Shown here in pieces: positions 18,022 to 26,965 of a DNA stretch of 64,000 nt. Source of the DNA: CAVVKW01 sp963749035 (GTDB lineage: Bacteria; Verrucomicrobiota; Verrucomicrobiia; Chthoniobacterales; JAATET01); assembly GCA_963749035.1 (NCBI GenBank), contig CAVVKW010000002.1:620001-684000 (forward strand). Reading direction: 5' to 3'. Positions within the stretch are counted from its first letter, which is position 1; every line of letters starts with the position of its first letter. Below the pieces are notes generated by a model. It worked only from the letters and a program-made list of their open reading frames with translations, did no database searches and had not been told where the DNA came from. Position numbers and translations under genes: made by a program.

Positions 18022-18462
18022 GTGAAAGTCACCACCCGCCCCCGCGACCGTGCCCGCCTTTGGTGGGGACTGTTCGGCACCTGGCTCATCACCGTGTGCC
18101 TTCTGTCGTCCATCCCCGGCGACGACCTTCACACCCCTCGGTTTCCTCATTCCGACAAAGTCGCCCACGTCGGCATGTTCTTCGTCGGCGCCACCCTGCT
18201 GGCCACCGCGCTCAAAGCGAGCACCTCTTGGTCCGCCCGTCGCACCGCGCTCATCGGCTTCTCCGTCATGGTCCTCGTCGGCTTTCTCGACGAAGCGCAC
18301 CAACTCTACACCCCAAATCGCAGCGGCGGAGATCTCGGTGACCTCATCGCCGACGCCGTCGGCGCCTTCCTCGGCTTCGTCGCCGCCCTTCTCATCCATG
18401 CCCAAGTCAAAAACCGACGCCGCACGCCTCTCGGAACTCCAAACCCAGATCCATCGGCATAA
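18022..18462 (+). CDS. VanZ-like family membrane protein
   Basis: A small membrane protein with about four helices and the VanZ-family pattern DKVAHVGMFFVGA followed by GFLDEAHQLYTPNRSGGDLGDLIADAVGA. The family is named for a teicoplanin-resistance protein, but most members have unknown function. I placed the start at GTG 18022, giving 146 residues; the frame is open back to a TTG at 17899 but that adds 41 polar residues unlike the family. Its last 65 bases overlap the start of ligA. Confidence 0.75.
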   Translation: MKVTTRPRDRARLWWGLFGTWLITVCLLSSIPGDDLHTPRFPHSDKVAHVGMFFVGATLLATALKASTSWSARRTALIGFSVMVLVGFLDEAHQLYTPNRSGGDLGDLIADAVGAFLGFVAALLIHAQVKNRRRTPLGTPNPDPSA

Positions 18463-20407
18463 CGCTCTCTACTACGAGCAGACTGCGCCCGAGATCAGCG
18501 ACCGCGAATACGACGCGCTCTACCGCGAGCTCGTCGACCTCGAAGCCGCTCACCCCGAGCTTGCCTCCGACGAGTCGCCGACCCGCCACGTCGGCAGCGA
18601 CGTGCAAGACAGCTTCCGCTCCGTCGAGCACCTCCTTCCGATGCAGAGCCTCGATAACACCTACTCGGAAGGTGAGGTCGGCGAATTCGTCCGTCGCATT
18701 GCCCGCCTGCTTCCCGAGACCACCATCCCGCTCACCGTCGAACCCAAAGTCGACGGCGTCGCGATCTCGCTGCTCTACGAAAATGGCGAACTCGCCCGCG
18801 CGACGACCCGGGGCGACGGAACCACGGGTGACGACGTGACGAAAAATATCCAGACTATCGCCACCATCCCGTCCCAACTCACCGGCGGCAGATTCCCTGA
18901 CCGCCTCGAAGTCCGCGGCGAAATTTTCCTCCCGAAAGCGACCTTCGCCACGCTCAACGACTCCCGCGACGCCGAAGGTCTCCCACCCTTCGCAAATCCC
19001 CGCAACGCCGCCGCCGGCTCCCTGAAGCAACTCGACACGCGCGTCACCGCCAGCCGAGGCCTGCGCGCCGTCACCTACGCCCTCGGTGCCTGCGAAGGCA
19101 CCCCACCCCCACCCACCCAAACCGAACTTCTCCAGCAGCTCTCCGACTGGGGCCTCCCCACCGCCGACTGGCTCCGACGTGCCGAATCCGTGGACGAAAC
19201 CCTCACCGCGATTCGCGAACTCGCGACCGTCCGCCACGACTTCCCGTTCGAGACCGACGGTGCCGTCATCAAGGCCGAACTCGTCGCCCACCAGCGCACC
19301 CTCGGCTCCACCTCCAAGGCCCCCCGCTGGGCGATGGCTTACAAATACGAGCCCGAGCGCGCCGACACCCGGCTCCTTGCGATCACCGTCCAGGTCGGCC
19401 GCACCGGCGTCCTCACCCCCGTGGCCGAACTCGAGCCCGTCACCGTCAGCGGCAGCCGCGTCAGCCGCGCCACTCTTCACAACGAGGAGGAGATCCACCG
19501 CAAAGACATCCGCGTCGGCGACACGGTCACCATCGAAAAAGCCGGCGAGGTCATTCCCGCCATCGTGGCCGTCCGCAAGGAAGCCCGCTCCGGCAGCGAG
19601 AAAACCTTCCACCTGCCCGACACCTGCCCCGCCTGCGGCGGCGGCATCCTGCGCGAGCCCGGCCAGGTTGCCGTCCGCTGCGTGAATCCCTCGTGCTCCG
19701 CCCAACTTCGACGCCGCATCGAGCACTTCGCCACCCGCGGTGCGATGGACATTGAAGGCCTCGGCGAGGCCAAGGTCGCCCAGCTCATCGAAGCGGACCT
19801 CGTCCACAATCTCGCCGATCTCTACGACCTCGCACTGGAGCCCCTCGTCGCCCTGGACCGCACCGGCGAGAAGAGTGCCACCAACCTCCTCGACTCGATC
19901 GCGACGAGTAAAACACAACCCCTCTGGCGCCTCCTCTTCGGCATCGGCATTCTCCACGTCGGTGCGACCGCCGCCCGTTCGCTCGCCGACCACTTCGGAA
20001 CGATGGACGCCATCGCCGCCGCCGAAGTCGCCGATCTCGAAGCGGTCAACGACGTCGGCACCGTCGTCGCCGACAGCATTCACACGTGGTTCCGCACCCC
20101 GGAGGTCACCGACCTCGTCGAGAAACTCCGCACCCGCGGTCTGAATTTCGGGGATGCCGCCACACCGCGGCGAACCGACGGAAAATTCGCCGGTCAGACC
20201 TGGGTCCTCACCGGAGCTCTGAGCATTCCCCGCGACGAAGCCGCCGAAAAGATCCGCGCCCTCGGCGGCAAGGTCAGCTCCAGCGTCAGCAAAAAAACGG
20301 ACTTCGTCCTCGCCGGAACCGACGCCGGATCAAAACTCGAAAAAGCCCAGCGTCTTGACCTCAAGATTCTCACCGAAGAAGAATTTCTCGCCCTCCTCGC
20401 CGAATAG
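18398..20407 (+). CDS. ligA: NAD-dependent DNA ligase
   Basis: Seals DNA nicks in replication and repair. The 669-residue length is typical. In order: domain Ia (YYEQTAPEISDREYD), the adenylation domain with lysine in EPKVDGVAISLLYENG, the OB fold, a four-cysteine zinc finger (CPACGGG and CVNPSC), helix-hairpin-helix repeats (IEGLGEAKV and similar) and a C-terminal BRCT domain with FAGQTWVLTGALS. The ATG at 18398 lies inside the end of the VanZ-like gene and is set by the family N-terminus. Confidence 0.97.
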   Translation: MPKSKTDAARLSELQTQIHRHNALYYEQTAPEISDREYDALYRELVDLEAAHPELASDESPTRHVGSDVQDSFRSVEHLLPMQSLDNTYSEGEVGEFVRRIARLLPETTIPLTVEPKVDGVAISLLYENGELARATTRGDGTTGDDVTKNIQTIATIPSQLTGGRFPDRLEVRGEIFLPKATFATLNDSRDAEGLPPFANPRNAAAGSLKQLDTRVTASRGLRAVTYALGACEGTPPPPTQTELLQQLSDWGLPTADWLRRAESVDETLTAIRELATVRHDFPFETDGAVIKAELVAHQRTLGSTSKAPRWAMAYKYEPERADTRLLAITVQVGRTGVLTPVAELEPVTVSGSRVSRATLHNEEEIHRKDIRVGDTVTIEKAGEVIPAIVAVRKEARSGSEKTFHLPDTCPACGGGILREPGQVAVRCVNPSCSAQLRRRIEHFATRGAMDIEGLGEAKVAQLIEADLVHNLADLYDLALEPLVALDRTGEKSATNLLDSIATSKTQPLWRLLFGIGILHVGATAARSLADHFGTMDAIAAAEVADLEAVNDVGTVVADSIHTWFRTPEVTDLVEKLRTRGLNFGDAATPRRTDGKFAGQTWVLTGALSIPRDEAAEKIRALGGKVSSSVSKKTDFVLAGTDAGSKLEKAQRLDLKILTEEEFLALLAE

Positions 20408-20482
20408 CCGACAAAAGAAGGAATCGCCACGGGCCAAATCCATTTCTCCTTCCGCCTCTAAGATTCCCCACCTCATCCCGAG

Positions 20483-21736
20483 ATGACCATTCAACAACGC
20501 TACGCCAAATCCGTCATCCCGACCTACGGCCGCTTCGACCTCGCGATCACGCGTGGCAGCGGAGCCCGGGTCTGGGACGACGCCGACCGCGAGTATCTCG
20601 ATTTCGGTGGAGGCATCGCCGTTTGTTCCCTTGGCCACGCCCACCCGCGCGTCACCGCCGCCGTGACCGAGCAGGCCTCCCGCCTCGTCCACACCTCGAA
20701 CCTCTACTACACCCAGCCGCAGATCGATCTCGCCGAGCGCCTCGTCGCCGCGGTCGGTATCCCCGGTAAAATTTTCTGCTGCAACAGCGGCGCCGAAGCC
20801 AACGAAGGACTCCTCAAAGTCGCCCGCCGCTTTGGATCAGCCACGCAACGTCATCACGTCATCACCTTTCGGGGATCTTTCCACGGTCGCACCTTCGCGG
20901 GGATCTCGGCCACGGGTCAGGACAAGGTCAAAACGGACTTCGGTCCACTCCTCGACGGCTTCACCCACGTGCCGCTCGGCGACGTCGACGCCGTCCGCGC
21001 CGCCATCACACCGCAGACCGCCGCCATCCTCATCGAACCCATCCAGGGCGAGGGCGGCATCCACCCGGCGGGTGCTGAATTCCTCACCACCCTCCGCGCC
21101 ATCTGCGACGAGCACGACCTCCTCTTACTCTTCGACGAAGTCCAGTGCGGACTCGGCCGAACCGGCCATTACAATGGCTGGCACGCCATCCCGGGCGCAG
21201 CCGACGTCATCCCTGACGGCATCAGTTGGGCCAAGGGCATCGCCAATGGCTTCCCGCTCGGCGCGTTCTGGGTGCGGGATCGTCCGACGGGCGGCGATCG
21301 CGGCCCGCTTTGCGACCTCCTCGGCCCCGGCTCGCACGGCACCACCTACGGCGGCAACCCCGTGTCCTGCGTCGCCGGACTCGCCGTTCTCGACGAGATC
21401 GAGGAGAAACAACTCCTTCAAAACGTCCGCGAGATGGGAGCTGTTTGTGCCAAAGCTATCGCCGCTCTCGAATATCCCCTCATCTCCGACGTGCGCGCCC
21501 TCGGGCTCATGATCGGAATCGAATTCGTCCCCGACACCAAGGAGCGTCTCGGGATCGAGGGCCCCGGCACCCCGTCCATCGCGTTGACCAAACGCCTCAT
21601 GACCGCCGGCCTCCTGGTCGTGCCCGCCGGCGAGCGTGTCCTGCGCCTCCTTCCCCCGCTGAACGTAACGTTGGAGGACATCGATACCGCCGTCCGGATT
21701 CTCGGCGAACAAACCGCCGATCCCACCGTTCGCTGA
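20483..21736 (+). CDS. argD: Acetylornithine aminotransferase-type class III PLP enzyme
   Basis: A 417-residue class III aminotransferase. GGGIAVCSLGHAHP, FCCNSGAEANE, FDEVQCGLGRTG and the Schiff-base lysine in SWAKGIANGFPLGA fit the acetylornithine/ornithine group. In arginine synthesis it would convert N-acetylglutamate semialdehyde to N-acetylornithine. No other arg gene adjoins it, so an ornithine or other omega-aminotransferase is possible. It follows ligA by 75 bases and precedes the cyclase-regulator gene by 41. Confidence 0.87.
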   Translation: MTIQQRYAKSVIPTYGRFDLAITRGSGARVWDDADREYLDFGGGIAVCSLGHAHPRVTAAVTEQASRLVHTSNLYYTQPQIDLAERLVAAVGIPGKIFCCNSGAEANEGLLKVARRFGSATQRHHVITFRGSFHGRTFAGISATGQDKVKTDFGPLLDGFTHVPLGDVDAVRAAITPQTAAILIEPIQGEGGIHPAGAEFLTTLRAICDEHDLLLLFDEVQCGLGRTGHYNGWHAIPGAADVIPDGISWAKGIANGFPLGAFWVRDRPTGGDRGPLCDLLGPGSHGTTYGGNPVSCVAGLAVLDEIEEKQLLQNVREMGAVCAKAIAALEYPLISDVRALGLMIGIEFVPDTKERLGIEGPGTPSIALTKRLMTAGLLVVPAGERVLRLLPPLNVTLEDIDTAVRILGEQTADPTVR

Positions 21737-21777
21737 CCCGCGCAACCGAGCGGCGGCGCGCGATTCATTCCATTCCG

Positions 21778-24462
21778 ATGGCAGACCTCGCGCAATCCTC
21801 CTACCGACCCTACGCGATGTCGCGGCCGGCGGGGACCATCACATTTCTATTCAGTGATATCGAAGGCAGCACGCGGCTCTGGGAGCGCCATCCGGACGCC
21901 ATGCGCACCGCCCTGGCCCGGCACGATGAAATTCTCAGAGAGGCGACCAAATCCCACCGCGGTTTCGTCTTCAAGACCGTCGGCGACGCCTTCTGCATTG
22001 CGTTCGACACCGCGACCAATGCCATCACCGCCGCAGCATCCGCCCAGCGCGCTCTCGTCAACGAAGAATGGGGTGCAACCGGGCCGCTCCGCGTCCGGAT
22101 GGCGATCCACAGCGGAGCCGCCGAACTACGCGACGACGACTATTTCGGCGACGTGCTCAATCGCGTTTCGCGAATCCTCGCTGGCGCTCACGGCGAACAA
22201 ATCCTCCTGACACTTTCCGTCGAAGAACTCATCCGCGACAACCTCCCCGAGAACGTCGATCTCCGTGATCTCGGTGAGCACCGGCTGAAAGATCTCGATC
22301 GACCCGAACACCTCTACCAACTTCTCATCGAAGGCGCGCGACGGGATTTCCCGCCGCTTCGCACGCTCATCGCCACGCCGAACAACCTGCCGACCAATCT
22401 GAGCAGCTTCGTCGGGCGGGAAAAACACGTCAGCGAAGTTTGTCACCTGCTCACGACCAGCCGCCTCCTGACTCTTTCAGGCACCGGCGGCACCGGAAAA
22501 ACCCGCCTCTCCCTTCAAGTCGCCGCGCAGGTCTTCGATAGCCACCCCGACGGCGTTTATTTCGTCGAGTTCGCCACCCTCACGGACCCCCAGCGGATCT
22601 GGGACACCGTCGCCAGCGCGATCGGCGTCCGCGAAGACCCCGATCAACCGCTGACGGAAACGCTCATCAATTTCCTGGCTCCCCGGGAGCTTCTCCTCAT
22701 CCTCGACAACTGCGAGCACCTCCTCGCCGAATGCTCGAAGCTGATCTCCACCCTGCTGGCCGCCTGCCCAAAGCTCCGCATCCTGGCGACCAGCCGACAC
22801 TCCCTCGGCATTTCGGGTGAATGCACGTGGTCGGTCCCACCCCTCACAACCCTCAATCCAGCTCGCGATCTCTTTCAAGTTCCGGACGTCGTCGCCACCG
22901 TTTCGCAGTTCGAAGCCGTCCGCCTCTTCATCGATCGCGCGGCATCGGCCAAACCCGGTTTCGCCGTCAACGCCGCGAACGCCCCCGCTATCGCTCAGAT
23001 TTGCTGGCGCCTCGACGGCATTCCACTTGCCATCGAACTCGCCGCCGCTCGCGCCCGCGTCCTTTCGCCCGAGCAGATTGCCACCCGACTCGACGACCGC
23101 TTTCGCCTCCTCACCGGCGGCAATCGCTCCGTCCTTCCCCACCAACAAACTCTCCGCGCCCTCATCGATTGGAGCTACGACCTCCTCTCCGACGCCGAGC
23201 GCGTGCTCTTCCGACGCCTCGGCGTCTTCGGTGGCGGCCGCACGCTCGATGGGATTGAGACCGTTTGCACCGGAGACGGCGTCGATCTCTACGACGCCCT
23301 CGATCTCCTCCAACAGCTTGTCGACAAAAGTCTCCTCTCCGTGGAATCCGATCCAGACGGCGGCGAACGCTACACGATGATCGAGTCCGTGTGGCAATAC
23401 GCCCAAGAGAAGCTCAAATCATCCGAGGAATCAGACTCCCTCCGCAACCGCCACCTCGACTTCTATCTGGAACTCGCGGAAACGGCTCGTCCCGGCCTCG
23501 AGGGCCTCGAAGTTTCAAAATGGCTGGAGCGCGTCGACACCGAGCGCATCAACTTTCGACTCGCCCTCGCCTGGGCCATCGAGTCTCCGGATAATGCCGA
23601 CAAAGCTCTCCGGATCGCCGGCGCCCTGACGCGCTACTTCGAGATTCGGGGAAATCTCGTCGAAGCCCACAAGCTCTTCGACCGCGTGCTCGCCGCGAGC
23701 GGAGCACACGACCCCTCCATCCCCCGTGCTCTCGCTCTGTCCGGCGCGGGCCGGATCGCGTGGTGTCAAGACCGCGCCGCCGACGCCACCGAGTCCTACG
23801 GCGCAGCGGCCGATCTCTACGAGCAGTGCGGCGACATCGTGCAAGCCGCGCTCAACCGCGCCTTCCTCGGCTTCATCGAGCGAAACACCGGAGAAATCGA
23901 CGTCGCCGAGGCTCGTTTCTCCGCCTCCTACCAGACGGGCACCGACACCGGAAATCTCATCCTCACCGCCATCTCGCTCAGCGGACTCGGTACCATCGCC
24001 GGCGATCGCGGAGATTCGCGCCGCTCCCGGGAGCTCAAGGAGAATAGTCTGAGCATCTTCCGCGCATCCGGCGACATCTGGACCACCGGCTACAACCTTT
24101 GGGGCGTCGCCCGGGCCTGCGTCGGGGAAGGCGATGCCCCCGCCGCCCGCGCAGCGCTCAAGGAATGGGTCGAGATTGCCCGAGGCCTCGGGAACCGGTG
24201 GGCTCTCCCGCACGCCATGCAATGTCTGGCCGACGTCCTCCTCATCGAACAGGATCCTCCCGCCGCGACTCGGATGCTCGGCGCGGCGGAGTCCGCCCGC
24301 GAAGCCCTCGGCATCAACCTCGACCTCGCCGATCAATCCGACCTCGACGCCACCGTCGAGAAGTTGGAGGCTGTCCTCGACCGACCCACTATCGCGCACC
24401 AGTGGCTGGTCGGCCGACAGACGCAGGTTTGGGAAGCCATCGACAAGATCCTCACCTCCTGA
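21778..24462 (+). CDS. Class III nucleotidyl cyclase - STAND ATPase - TPR regulator
   Basis: An 894-residue multidomain signalling protein. Residues about 14-185 form a class III adenylate/guanylate cyclase domain: TFLFSDIEGSTRLWERHP carries the first metal aspartate, KTVGDAFCIAF the second, and VRMAIHSGAAE and DYFGDVLNRVSRI follow. A STAND/NB-ARC-type ATPase comes next with LSGTGGTGKTRLS (about 236-248), Walker B LLLILDNCEHLL and a sensor-like ILATSRH. The rest is helical TPR repeats ending near IDKILTS. No DNA-binding domain is seen. Members with this layout are common in actinobacteria and Chloroflexi. Whether it makes a cyclic nucleotide is untested. An ATG at 21817 is an alternative start. 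Confidence 0.9.
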   Translation: MADLAQSSYRPYAMSRPAGTITFLFSDIEGSTRLWERHPDAMRTALARHDEILREATKSHRGFVFKTVGDAFCIAFDTATNAITAAASAQRALVNEEWGATGPLRVRMAIHSGAAELRDDDYFGDVLNRVSRILAGAHGEQILLTLSVEELIRDNLPENVDLRDLGEHRLKDLDRPEHLYQLLIEGARRDFPPLRTLIATPNNLPTNLSSFVGREKHVSEVCHLLTTSRLLTLSGTGGTGKTRLSLQVAAQVFDSHPDGVYFVEFATLTDPQRIWDTVASAIGVREDPDQPLTETLINFLAPRELLLILDNCEHLLAECSKLISTLLAACPKLRILATSRHSLGISGECTWSVPPLTTLNPARDLFQVPDVVATVSQFEAVRLFIDRAASAKPGFAVNAANAPAIAQICWRLDGIPLAIELAAARARVLSPEQIATRLDDRFRLLTGGNRSVLPHQQTLRALIDWSYDLLSDAERVLFRRLGVFGGGRTLDGIETVCTGDGVDLYDALDLLQQLVDKSLLSVESDPDGGERYTMIESVWQYAQEKLKSSEESDSLRNRHLDFYLELAETARPGLEGLEVSKWLERVDTERINFRLALAWAIESPDNADKALRIAGALTRYFEIRGNLVEAHKLFDRVLAASGAHDPSIPRALALSGAGRIAWCQDRAADATESYGAAADLYEQCGDIVQAALNRAFLGFIERNTGEIDVAEARFSASYQTGTDTGNLILTAISLSGLGTIAGDRGDSRRSRELKENSLSIFRASGDIWTTGYNLWGVARACVGEGDAPAARAALKEWVEIARGLGNRWALPHAMQCLADVLLIEQDPPAATRMLGAAESAREALGINLDLADQSDLDATVEKLEAVLDRPTIAHQWLVGRQTQVWEAIDKILTS

Positions 24463-24478
24463 TTCCAGGTCTCAGCCG

Positions 24479-25264
24479 CTGAACTCCACGCCCGACCCCC
24501 GCTTCGCCAGCCTCGCCCGGCTTCTCGGGTCCCCGTCAGTCGATCGCCTCACCCGCTCGCACGTCGCCATCATTGGCGTCGGAGGCGTTGGCTCGTGGAC
24601 CGCCGAAGCCCTCGCTCGTAGCGCCATCGGTCGCCTCTCGCTCATCGACCTCGACGACGTCTGCCTCACCAACGTCAACCGCCAACTCCCTGCCCTGACT
24701 TCCACGGTCGGCCATTCGAAGGTCGGTGTCCTTGCCCACCGGATCACTGACATCAACCCCGCCTGTGACGTTCGGCCCGTCGAGCAATTCCTCACCCCGT
24801 CGACGGCCGACGCTCTCCTCGATCCCGATTTCGATCTCGTCATCGACGCGACCGATCGCATGTCCATTAAAGCGCTCATCCTCGCGGAATGCCGGGTCCG
24901 CGGGATCGCGTCGATCACCGTCGGAGCCGCCGGAGGCAAAATCGAACCAACTCGTATCGCCGTTGCCGACCTCGGCATCACGGGTAAGGACGACCTCCTC
25001 CGGCTCGTCCGCCGGAAGCTCCGGCGCGACCACGGCTGGGAAGGCGGCGAGGGAAATCACTACGGCGTCCCCGCGGTCTTCTCGACCGACCCCCCCCGCT
25101 ACCCGTGGAGCGACGGCACCGTGCGCACGGAAGAGGAGCCCGACACCGAGCTGGCCATGGACTGCGCCACCGGCTTCGGCGCCGCCGCCTTCGTCACCGG
25201 CACCTTCGGTCTTCTCGCCGCCAGCGAAGCCGTGAAAATCCTCACTTCGACCCGCTCGTCGTAG
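24479..25264 (+). CDS. tcdA: tRNA threonylcarbamoyladenosine dehydratase, probable CTG start
   Basis: An E1-like ATP-dependent enzyme that cyclises t6A37 in ANN-decoding tRNAs. SHVAIIGVGGVGSWTAEALARS is the nucleotide-binding loop region; LIDLDDVCLTNVNRQ, VIDATDRMSIKA, the cysteine region GVPAVFSTD and DCATGFGAA fit TcdA/CsdL. The family N-terminus aligns near DPRFASLARLLG, but the frame has no ATG, GTG or TTG between 24134 and that point other than codons deep inside the preceding gene. CTG at 24479, 16 bases after the upstream TGA, is the best candidate, giving 261 residues. A base error or another rare start is possible. Confidence 0.88.
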   Translation: MNSTPDPRFASLARLLGSPSVDRLTRSHVAIIGVGGVGSWTAEALARSAIGRLSLIDLDDVCLTNVNRQLPALTSTVGHSKVGVLAHRITDINPACDVRPVEQFLTPSTADALLDPDFDLVIDATDRMSIKALILAECRVRGIASITVGAAGGKIEPTRIAVADLGITGKDDLLRLVRRKLRRDHGWEGGEGNHYGVPAVFSTDPPRYPWSDGTVRTEEEPDTELAMDCATGFGAAAFVTGTFGLLAASEAVKILTSTRSS

Positions 25265-25270
25265 GCAGCC

Positions 25271-26047
25271 TCAGCCGAAGAACCGCGCAAAATTTTCCTC
25301 AATCCTCCCAGCCAGCTCACCGAGCGGCATTCCCAGGACCTCGGCCAACCCCTCGTAAGCGACGATCAGGTTCCCGGGGTGATTGAGCTCACCCGCCCGA
25401 CCCCAACGACACCGATCCGCCGGGACCGGCATCGCAGGCGCATCCGTCTCGACCAGCAGGCGCTCCCTCGGCAGATCGCGATAAACGTCCGCCTTCGCCC
25501 TCCGCTCCTCCGCCAAAAACGATCCCGAAAACGAGAAATACGCGCCTCGCCCGGCCAACTCCCGCCCGATCTCCACCGAGCCGCCGAACGCGTGCACCAA
25601 AAACCCCCGCTCGGGCAATCGGTCTTCGCGAATCACCTCCGTCAACGCCCCCCATGCCCGCAGACAGTGGATCGTTACCGGCGCATTCCGCCGCGCCGCC
25701 TCTCCCAGTTGCCAGCGAAACACCTCCATCTGATCTGCGAAATTTTCGGTCTCCTTCCATCGATCCAGTCCGATCTCACCGACCCACCCGCCTGCATCCC
25801 AGCGCGCCTTCAGTCTCTCCCGCCAGTCCTTCGAACGCGCATTCACGTTCCAGGGGTGCAGCCCGTAGCTCGCTCGCACCCATTCATGTCGCTCCGCCAG
25901 GCTCGCAACCTCGGACCAGTCCCCCTCCTCGGTTCCGTTCACCACCATCGCTTCGATCCCCAGCTCCCGCACCGCCACCTCGACCGACTTCAAGTCACCG
26001 GTCAGCTCCGGCGCCTGCAAGTGATTGTGCGCGTCGTATAGGCTCAT
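25271..26047 (-). CDS. TatD-family metal-dependent hydrolase
   Basis: A 258-residue TIM-barrel hydrolase of the TatD group, whose characterised members are 3'-5' DNA exonucleases. Metal-site motifs are DAHNHLQ, GLHPW, GEIGLDRWK, TIHCLRAWG, VHAFGGS and ETDAPAMP. Its ATG overlaps the end of the SufE gene by 4 bases. It converges on tcdA with only 6 bases between stops. The fold is certain; the substrate is not. Confidence 0.9.
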   Translation of the reverse strand: MSLYDAHNHLQAPELTGDLKSVEVAVRELGIEAMVVNGTEEGDWSEVASLAERHEWVRASYGLHPWNVNARSKDWRERLKARWDAGGWVGEIGLDRWKETENFADQMEVFRWQLGEAARRNAPVTIHCLRAWGALTEVIREDRLPERGFLVHAFGGSVEIGRELAGRGAYFSFSGSFLAEERRAKADVYRDLPRERLLVETDAPAMPVPADRCRWGRAGELNHPGNLIVAYEGLAEVLGMPLGELAGRIEENFARFFG

Positions 26048-26448
26048 CCCGTCCTCGCGATCTCCCGGATTCTCCCCGCGACCCGCTCCAGCCCATTCGC
26101 CCGCGTCGGCGACAAGATGTCCAATACCCCCAGTCCCGCCAAAACCGACAAGTCCAACGTTTCCACCTCATCCGCCGCCACGCCCTCACACACTTCGGCC
26201 AGCACCGTCGCCAATCCCCGCACGACCTGCGAATCCGCGTCGACCCGCCATCCGCACACCCCGTCCGTCACGTGCCCGACCACCCACACTCGCGAAACGC
26301 ACCCCGACACCAGCTCTACGTCTCGCCGGTCTTCTTCCCTCAACGGTTCCAACCGGACCCGCCGAGCGACGAGCGCCGCCAGACGCTCCTGCGGATCCGG
26401 AATGACCGAAAATCGCTTAACAAACTCCTCGACTCGCTCGTCCAGCAT
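26044..26448 (-). CDS. sufE: SufE-like sulfur acceptor protein
   Basis: A 134-residue SufE-family protein that takes sulfur from a SufS-type desulfurase for Fe-S cluster assembly. The conserved reactive cysteine sits in LVSGCVSRVWV. The start at 26448 has a G-rich tract immediately upstream; a GTG at 26463 is in frame. No other suf gene is in the window. It may also serve as a general sulfur donor. Coupled to tatD by an ATGA overlap. Confidence 0.88.
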   Translation of the reverse strand: MLDERVEEFVKRFSVIPDPQERLAALVARRVRLEPLREEDRRDVELVSGCVSRVWVVGHVTDGVCGWRVDADSQVVRGLATVLAEVCEGVAADEVETLDLSVLAGLGVLDILSPTRANGLERVAGRIREIARTG

Positions 26449-26463
26449 CCCCCACCCCGGCAC

Positions 26464-26496
26464 AAAGAAAAAGCCCGGTCAATCAAGACCGGGCTT
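26464..26496 (-). terminator. Intrinsic terminator of the rhodanese gene
   Basis: A perfect 10-base-pair stem, AAGCCCGGTC with GACCGGGCTT (26471-26480 and 26487-26496), has a 6-base loop. On the minus strand it is followed by TTTCTTT. It lies 25 bases after the rhodanese stop and 16 bases before the SufE start, so it separates the two units. Confidence 0.9.
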
Positions 26497-26520
26497 CCTG
26501 CGTCAAACTTTTCGTCGGAA

Positions 26521-26919
26521 TCAGTTGGCGACTTCCGTGTCGGCACCAGCCTTCTTCCAGCCGGAGATGCCTTGGCTAAAGTGCTTCACGTTCGTGTAGC
26601 CGAGATCCTTGGCCGCGTCAGCTGCCTTCGCGTAGGCACCACACTGGGGGCTGCCACAATACGCCACGATCAACGCGTCCTTCTCAGCGGGAAGCTCGGT
26701 TGCAAAGTCACCCTTCACTTCCATGTAGTCGATGGCACCCGGGATGTGAGCCTCAGCGTAGGAATCCGAGCCGTTCACGTCGATCAAGGTCACCTTGTTA
26801 TCGTCGATGGCCTCCTGGAGTTCTTCCATGGTGATATCTGGATACGAGCCGGCATAAGCGACGGCGGAGGAGACGAGGAGTGCAGTCAGGGAGAGAATAA
26901 AGTTTTTCATCATTTTCAT
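26521..26919 (-). CDS. Periplasmic single-domain rhodanese-like protein
   Basis: A 132-residue exported protein. The signal peptide is NFILSLTALLVSSAVAYAG. The rhodanese domain has TLIDVNGSDSYAEAHIPGA and the active-site loop YCGSPQC with the expected cysteine. The role may be sulfur transfer or thiol handling in the periplasm. The start is one of three clustered ATGs at 26919, 26913 and 26910. It is divergent from the transglutaminase-like gene with 46 bases between and ends in a strong terminator, so it is monocistronic. Confidence 0.88.
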   Translation of the reverse strand: MKMMKNFILSLTALLVSSAVAYAGSYPDITMEELQEAIDDNKVTLIDVNGSDSYAEAHIPGAIDYMEVKGDFATELPAEKDALIVAYCGSPQCGAYAKAADAAKDLGYTNVKHFSQGISGWKKAGADTEVAN

Positions 26920-26965
26920 TACGGCTGGAAGAGGTAGGAAAGCCGCATTTATTCCGAAAATTACC

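Noticed and set aside
18407..20083. A 558-codon open frame antisense to ligA
   Set aside because: It is a mirror of high-GC codon bias. The product is Gly/Val/Asp-rich low-complexity sequence without motifs, and ligA on the other strand is certain.
22477..23406. A 309-codon antisense frame over the cyclase-STAND gene
   Set aside because: No recognisable domain and composition typical of antisense shadows in GC-rich coding DNA.
24134..24478. Extending tcdA upstream to an ATG at 24134
   Set aside because: That would overlap the cyclase gene by more than 300 bases and add 115 residues with no resemblance to the family.
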